Positions 59,057 to 64,000 of a DNA stretch of 64,000 nucleotides are shown in pieces (the stretch's first letter is position 1; the number at the start of each line of letters is the position of its first letter). The translations under genes and the position numbers were made by a program. This DNA comes from Climacteris rufus (lineage: Eukaryota > Chordata > Aves > Passeriformes > Climacteridae). Location: positions 430,770 through 494,769 of the forward strand of contig VZRZ01002348.1 in NCBI GenBank assembly GCA_013398175.1, in the 5' to 3' direction. The notes below the pieces were generated by a model. The model saw only the letters and a list, made by a program, of their open reading frames with translations. It was not told where the DNA came from and ran no database searches.

Positions 59057-59472
59057 CAAAAGCCTGGAGAAATGCTTTTGGAGGAACAGGGGCAGTGTGA
59101 AAGCATTCACTGCAGCCTGCAGTGTGCACCACAGCTGTTAAACCAAACCCTGATGGGAGCCTCGGCTCTGCTGGATCAAAGAGGCACGGCGGTGTCAGAA
59201 CGGATTATTTAATATCGCACAGAGGAGCAGCAGAGCGAAGCTCAGATATATCAACAGTTGATTCCTGTTTTGTTCATTTTACTGCCCAAAATAATAATTT
59301 TGACAGCAATACCACCTGCTCCCTGGGAAGTCACAGGTTTCCCAGTGAAAGCATTCTTCCTGCACTGCTTTAAGCTACAGTCTGCAAAGAGCAATGATGG
59401 TCCTCGTGCTGGGTCCTGCCCAGGTGGTCTGAGATGCTACAGCAAAACAAAAGTGACAAGAGGTTGAATATC

Positions 59473-59592
59473 TGACAGGCTGGGAGAGCTGGAGATGTCC
59501 AGCCTGTGGAAGGGAAGGCTCTGTGGACACCTTAGAGCCCCTTCCAGTGCCTAGAGGGGCTCCAGGAGAGCTGGAGAGGGACTTTGGCCAAG
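59473..59592 (+). mobile_element. CR1 LINE internal fragment, opposite to the gene
   Basis: tctgacaggctgggagagct ggagatgtccagcctgtgga agggaaggctctgtggacac followed by ccttccagtgcctagagggg and agctggagagggactttggc. This order (agcctggagaagagaaggct, then gagggactttt) is typical of CR1 upstream of its 3' tail. Diverged. Confidence 0.7.
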
Positions 59593-62500
59593 GATATGGA
59601 GCACCTGTATTTCCTTAGTGTGTCCTTTTGGTGTTTTAGAAGTGTCTGCCCCTTTTATTTCTGTCTGTGCTGCAACAAAAGTAAGATACTACTACCACTG
59701 TCAGACCAATACATGTCACTGAACAATTTTTCTGCAGAAAGCTAAAATAAAAAAGTAAAATAGGGAAAGGGGAAGGACCGAAAACAGGTGAATGACACTA
59801 TGAAGACTGATTTAAAAACAAAATTAGAACTATTAGGAAAAAGCTGCCTTAGTTATTCTATTATAAGAAGATATGATGAAGAAACTCAGTCTTTGGTCTC
59901 CTAACCAGTTAACTGAAGTATTAATTCCAAGCTGGCTGCACCATTTTGTTACAAAACACCACTAGCACCAGATCAGCCAAGCCAAGAGACAACCATTTCA
60001 CTGGTAATCAGCACAGCTGAAATTCTGAGGGGAAAAGGCAGTCTGGAAAGCCAAGATACCAAAAGCTGTAAAACAGCAGCCACTGGAGCCTGTTTTTCAG
60101 GCCTGAACCAAGGCTCAGAGTCTGGTAATTCATTTGCAGCTTCCTCAGCCCCCCTGGCAGAGCAGGTAAGACATATTCACCCATCACCCAGCACACTGGG
60201 TGTGATGGATCACGGCTGGAAAAGCAGGACTGATTTATCCCAGCAAGCCCTCAGCTCCAGCCAGGATCCAAACAATTCTCCTGACATATGAGACACCTCT
60301 GGGCAGGTCACCCATGATTTGAGTAACCTCACACCCCACAGCTCTAAGTTATTGTCAGACCTGCCTCATTCCTTGGAGGATTTAGGAAACTAGGACAAGG
60401 TATTCCCTTTGCTCCAATAACCATCAACTCTGTAATCAGCACCATCAAATAAGGATTGTTGTCTTTGCCTTGTGCAATTAATCATTTGATTTTGGAGGCA
60501 GGAGTCCATTAGTCACTGTTTGAAATGGGCCAGCCTGACCAGCTCCCTGTATTGACAACTCAGAAACAACAGAAAAGCATGAGGGGGTTTATTTTTGAAG
60601 CTAAATTTGCCCTTCTTAGAACATTCACTTTAGGAGACTGAAATAATTTTCTTTAATTACTTACACAAGGAAGGGAGAGACTTAGTAGTATCCTTTTACT
60701 GAGTAGAGTTCACCTTTTTTTTTTTTTTTTCAATTTTAAAGTGAGCGTCTTTTTTCAGGAGTTCATATCCAAAATATGCCACACCAATGCCAAGTTTCCA
60801 ATGTATCCCTCATATACCCAGATTCTGTCTAAAAGAACTCAATGACCACTTTTTACCCCTCATTTTCTTTAGCTGCTGAGGATATGGATGAATTAACACC
60901 AGAATGATAAATTTTTACTGAGCATACCAGTCTGAGTCTCATCCCACGGGGCAGGGTAGGCCTTTAAGGACAGTTCCACCTTTGCCTGTGGAGCAATCCC
61001 AGGGTAAGGAAAATCTGCAGATTCGGCATAAAGGAAAACATACTTTTCATTTAAGGCACACTTATCCCTTGAGTGCTGCCTACAGGATATCAGCACTTGG
61101 CTTGTGACCATCTGTAATAAGATAATGAATATCAAATATGAATTTTCTTGGCCAGCTCTCTGTTTTTGACTAATTTTCTTTTCCTACAATTGCATTTTTC
61201 CCCCATTGACCGGTGCCAAGCACAGCACCTTAAAAATGTAACCAGTCAAGAGTTATGGTTTCTTTTTTTGTTTTTTTTTTTGGTGTGAACAATACCTACC
61301 AGTCATTCAGGACTAAGAATTTGAGGCAAATAAAATAAATCCATAGCTACTGTTTCCTTCCACTCTCATCAGGTGTTTCAAAGAAGCCTCTGTTACTCCT
61401 TCACCATTCTGTGTCTCCCTCTGGAACACGATTCTCCCACACTCCTGAGTCAGCCCATGTTCCCAGAAACTTTTCCATTTTTCAGGAGGCAATTTTGTTA
61501 AATAGTATAGTGTTTTCCAGTGTGACAAATAGGATCCCCAATCAAAAATGATATGAAGAACTCTAAAGCAATTTCAGCAGGTCTTCAAGAGCAACTTCTG
61601 CAGTCTGTGGGATTTCTACCACCACTTCTACCAGACAAAAGACTACCAGAACTCCCAAGATTATAAATATTTAACATTAAAAAAAAGCAATATGAAGTAT
61701 TCAGATTTTGGTGTTAGGTGTCTAATTCATGGCATTGTGTTTTCCCCAGTCCCAAAGCTACAGACATTGGGAAGTCAGAAAGATCTTACAAATGAGGCAG
61801 GCAGGAAAGCCAAGAGACAACCCCAACCCTACCTGAAATTATCACTCTGGCTTCTCCATCACTGGTAGCAGAGAGGGAGGGAAAAAATCTCTGCCATACA
61901 GCACGTCCAGACATCAGCTCACAGGCTGCAGGCCAGCTGGGAGCAGCTCCAGTGTGGTCCTGAGCCTCAGTTAATATTTTACTCCATCTCTCAGCAGGGT
62001 TTGGTTCCTGCTCGTGGCTGGGGGTCAGCACCAGACAAACGACCTCCACATCCCTGCTGATCCACTCTGGACATGGAAAATTCAGTGTGTTTGCCTCCTG
62101 TACTCCCTCATGAGCCATATGGACAAGTGGGGAATGGCTGTGTGAGATGGGAGAACTCTCTCCATCCCAAACAAAAAGAAATTAAAGCATAACTCACATA
62201 ATTAATGTTTTATTAATTGCTGTTTCACTTGCCAGGAATCTCTCAATCAGGGAAACACAATTTAATGGAATAATTCCACTGTTTAAACTGTCAATAAAGT
62301 CAAATGTAATATTATTTTTTTTTCCTCTTAAAAAGAAAAACCAACCCAAAACCTAAAGCAAGGCCAGTCGTGTTTCATAAATCAGCAGGCTTTAGGAAAT
62401 CTCAAAATATAAATGGGATTTTTCTTTTCCAACTTGTCAGCAGAAGCAAAGGTCCTGCCAACATAAACCATCAACACATACTTGTCTGAGAAATTGTGAT

Positions 62501-63889
62501 GCTGAAGCAAAGCTTGGCTAAGACAGCACTATATGAAACTATTATATATTATTCTGCTGCACTATACAGGGGAAATTAAGTAAATTGATAAACCTGAGAT
62601 CCACGAATACAATTAAACATTTGGTTTTAATGAAGCTCAACGTTATACTCATTACCAAACAATAAAAATAAGAAGCTCTATTACCACTGGAAGAGGAATG
62701 TAGATGTTCTGAGCTTGTAAGAAATTAATTACACACCGTATATTCACTTAAAGCCTGTCTCTGCCCACAGACCCTGCAGTGCTCCTGTGCCACCTAAAAA
62801 CCCCACAGGTCCTGCATTTCACAATTAATGTTACAGCTTCAAGAAGAAAGGGGCTGATCTCACAGCTCTTCCATGGATTTCACTGAGTTTTAGGTGAAAA
62901 AGTACCAGAATTGGAGCCTTGTGACCCTGGAGTTCAGGGCTGCTCAACAGGCACCGTACCAAGGGGTGAACCCTACAGCGAGAGGGCATTTTTATTTATT
63001 TTCCTTATACATGCTACATTCTCAGGACTCTCTATAACAAATTCCCAGGCAAGTAAGCAGGCAAACAAACAAAAGAGGAAGAAAAATGAAGTGGTGAATG
63101 AGAACTTCACTTGTAGCTTGTTTTAATAAGTTGCAGATGAATACTATGGGGATAAATGAGCAGGGTGATCTATCGACTGTTTTTCTAATGGGACAGCTGA
63201 TATTTAGACACTTTTCAAATGCTTTGGTCATTCTTTAACTTTAAAGGACTGGGAAATGCAGGGAATGGGAGCTGGGCTCTGGAGGCAGACAGGAGATGTG
63301 CTCCTGTCTCCACCACTGCCCCTGGTCACCTCTTTCTGTAAGAGTTCCTCAACTTTAAAATAGAGTAAATTTTAGTATCCACAGAAAATAATTATGTATT
63401 GATGAAGAGCACAACACAAGAGCCAAACAATCCCATTATCCTACTACACTGCACAGCAGGATTCCATTAAAATAACAAATCTGACCCAAATCTACCAAGG
63501 GCAGCATCTCAAAGGGAGGTGAAAGCAGTAGCACTCTCAGTTTTACATCTCGCAGGAGTGGTGGAGGTGTTCTCACACAGACACATCATTACTCACAGAG
63601 GTTTTCTTCCAGCCAATGCCTTTCATTAACCTGAAAATATATTCTCTAGCACAGTGTCTGAAACGGAGTCATGGCCAGAGACTACTGCAGCACACACTTA
63701 ATCCTTTCTTGGTGTAAGACAGGTCTGTCAGGAGTGGATGCAGACTGGGCTGCAACTTTGATGCCTGGAATTTAAGCAAGGAGCTACTTGAATGGGAAGC
63801 CATAATGCAATTTCCTGTCCAGCACATGGACTCCAAGGAAACTGGAATTGTGTTGTCAGAGAAAGTGTCACACATGGGCTCAGCTGTGA

Positions 63890-64000
63890 GGGGGAAAGGG
63901 AAGGGAAGGGAAGGGAAGGGAAGGCAAAGGGAAGGCCAAGGGAAGGCCAAGGAAAAGCCAAGGAAAGGCCAAGGAAAGGAAAGGCAAAGGAAAGGAAAGG
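63890..64000. repeat. Purine-rich tandem array (GGGAA and 11-bp units), runs off the window
   Basis: Starts as (ggaag/gggaa)n at about 63891-63924, then 11-bp units ccaagggaagg, ccaaggaaaag, ccaaggaaagg, ccaaggaaagg at 63936-63979, then ggaaa/ggcaaa variants to the edge. Almost all purine on the plus strand. Its full length is unknown. Confidence 0.95.

Larger units (their letters stand above)
58713..64000 (-). other. ADAM12 intron 5 (partial)
   Basis: Sequence upstream of exon 6 to the window edge. I found no exon 5 (the conserved HCYYHG-type prodomain segment) on the minus strand, so the intron exceeds 5.2 kb. It contains a CpG cluster at 58981-59240, a plus-oriented CR1 fragment at 59473-59592 and a purine-rich tandem array at the right edge. 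A 110-codon minus-strand open frame at 61786-62118 is unexplained but not assigned. Confidence 0.88.

Noticed and set aside
60893..61135. 80-codon minus-strand open frame in intron 5 as a missing ADAM12 exon
   Set aside because: No similarity to the prodomain exons and no suitable splice phase.
1..64000. Endogenous retrovirus, LTR pair, tRNA, rRNA, CRISPR or bacterial-type operon
   Set aside because: I saw no LTR-like direct repeats, gag/pol motifs, cloverleaf-like genes or spaced palindromic repeats on either strand.

Overview
The window is vertebrate nuclear DNA, almost certainly from a bird. The intronic sequence is AT-leaning and scattered with 3' fragments of CR1 LINEs. CR1 is the dominant bird interspersed repeat, recognised here by its terminal ATTCTATG-like repeats and its 'GGTTTGGGTTGGAAGGGACC' 3' region. 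I cannot fix the species or order; the density and subfamily look fit a neoavian, perhaps a passerine.

One protein-coding gene is visible. It runs on the minus strand across nearly the whole window and is ADAM12 (meltrin alpha), a membrane-anchored metalloprotease-disintegrin. Seventeen coding exons, matching exons 6 to 22 of the 23-exon human long form, lie between 58712 (5') and 119 (3'). Every junction is AG/GT, all phases join, and no exon is broken, giving 2,232 coding bases (743 whole codons plus split end codons). Exons 1-5 (promoter, signal peptide, most of the prodomain) are beyond the right edge, and the last exon with the stop codon is beyond the left edge.

Domain layout from high to low coordinates: end of prodomain with cysteine switch (exon 6); RYKR furin-type site across the exon 6/7 junction; metalloprotease (exons 7-12) with intact zinc motif HELGHNFGMNHD and Met-turn in exon 11; disintegrin (12-14); cysteine-rich (14-17); EGF-like (17-18); transmembrane helix (19); proline-rich cytoplasmic tail (20-22). 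Introns range from 107 bp (intron 15) to 18.4 kb (intron 11).

The rest is intron. It holds about 18 recognisable CR1 fragments, mostly in the same orientation as the gene, plus a few short tandem repeats. The most striking non-genic feature is an 11-copy, 51-bp minisatellite at about 496-1055, formed by tandem amplification of part of a CR1 element just upstream of exon 22. Because the unit is 51 bases, it creates long false open frames on both strands. No second gene, RNA gene, CRISPR array, promoter or intact transposon was found. I do not see a new biological system; the useful points are splicing alternatives, repeat structure near splice sites, and a CpG cluster in intron 5.
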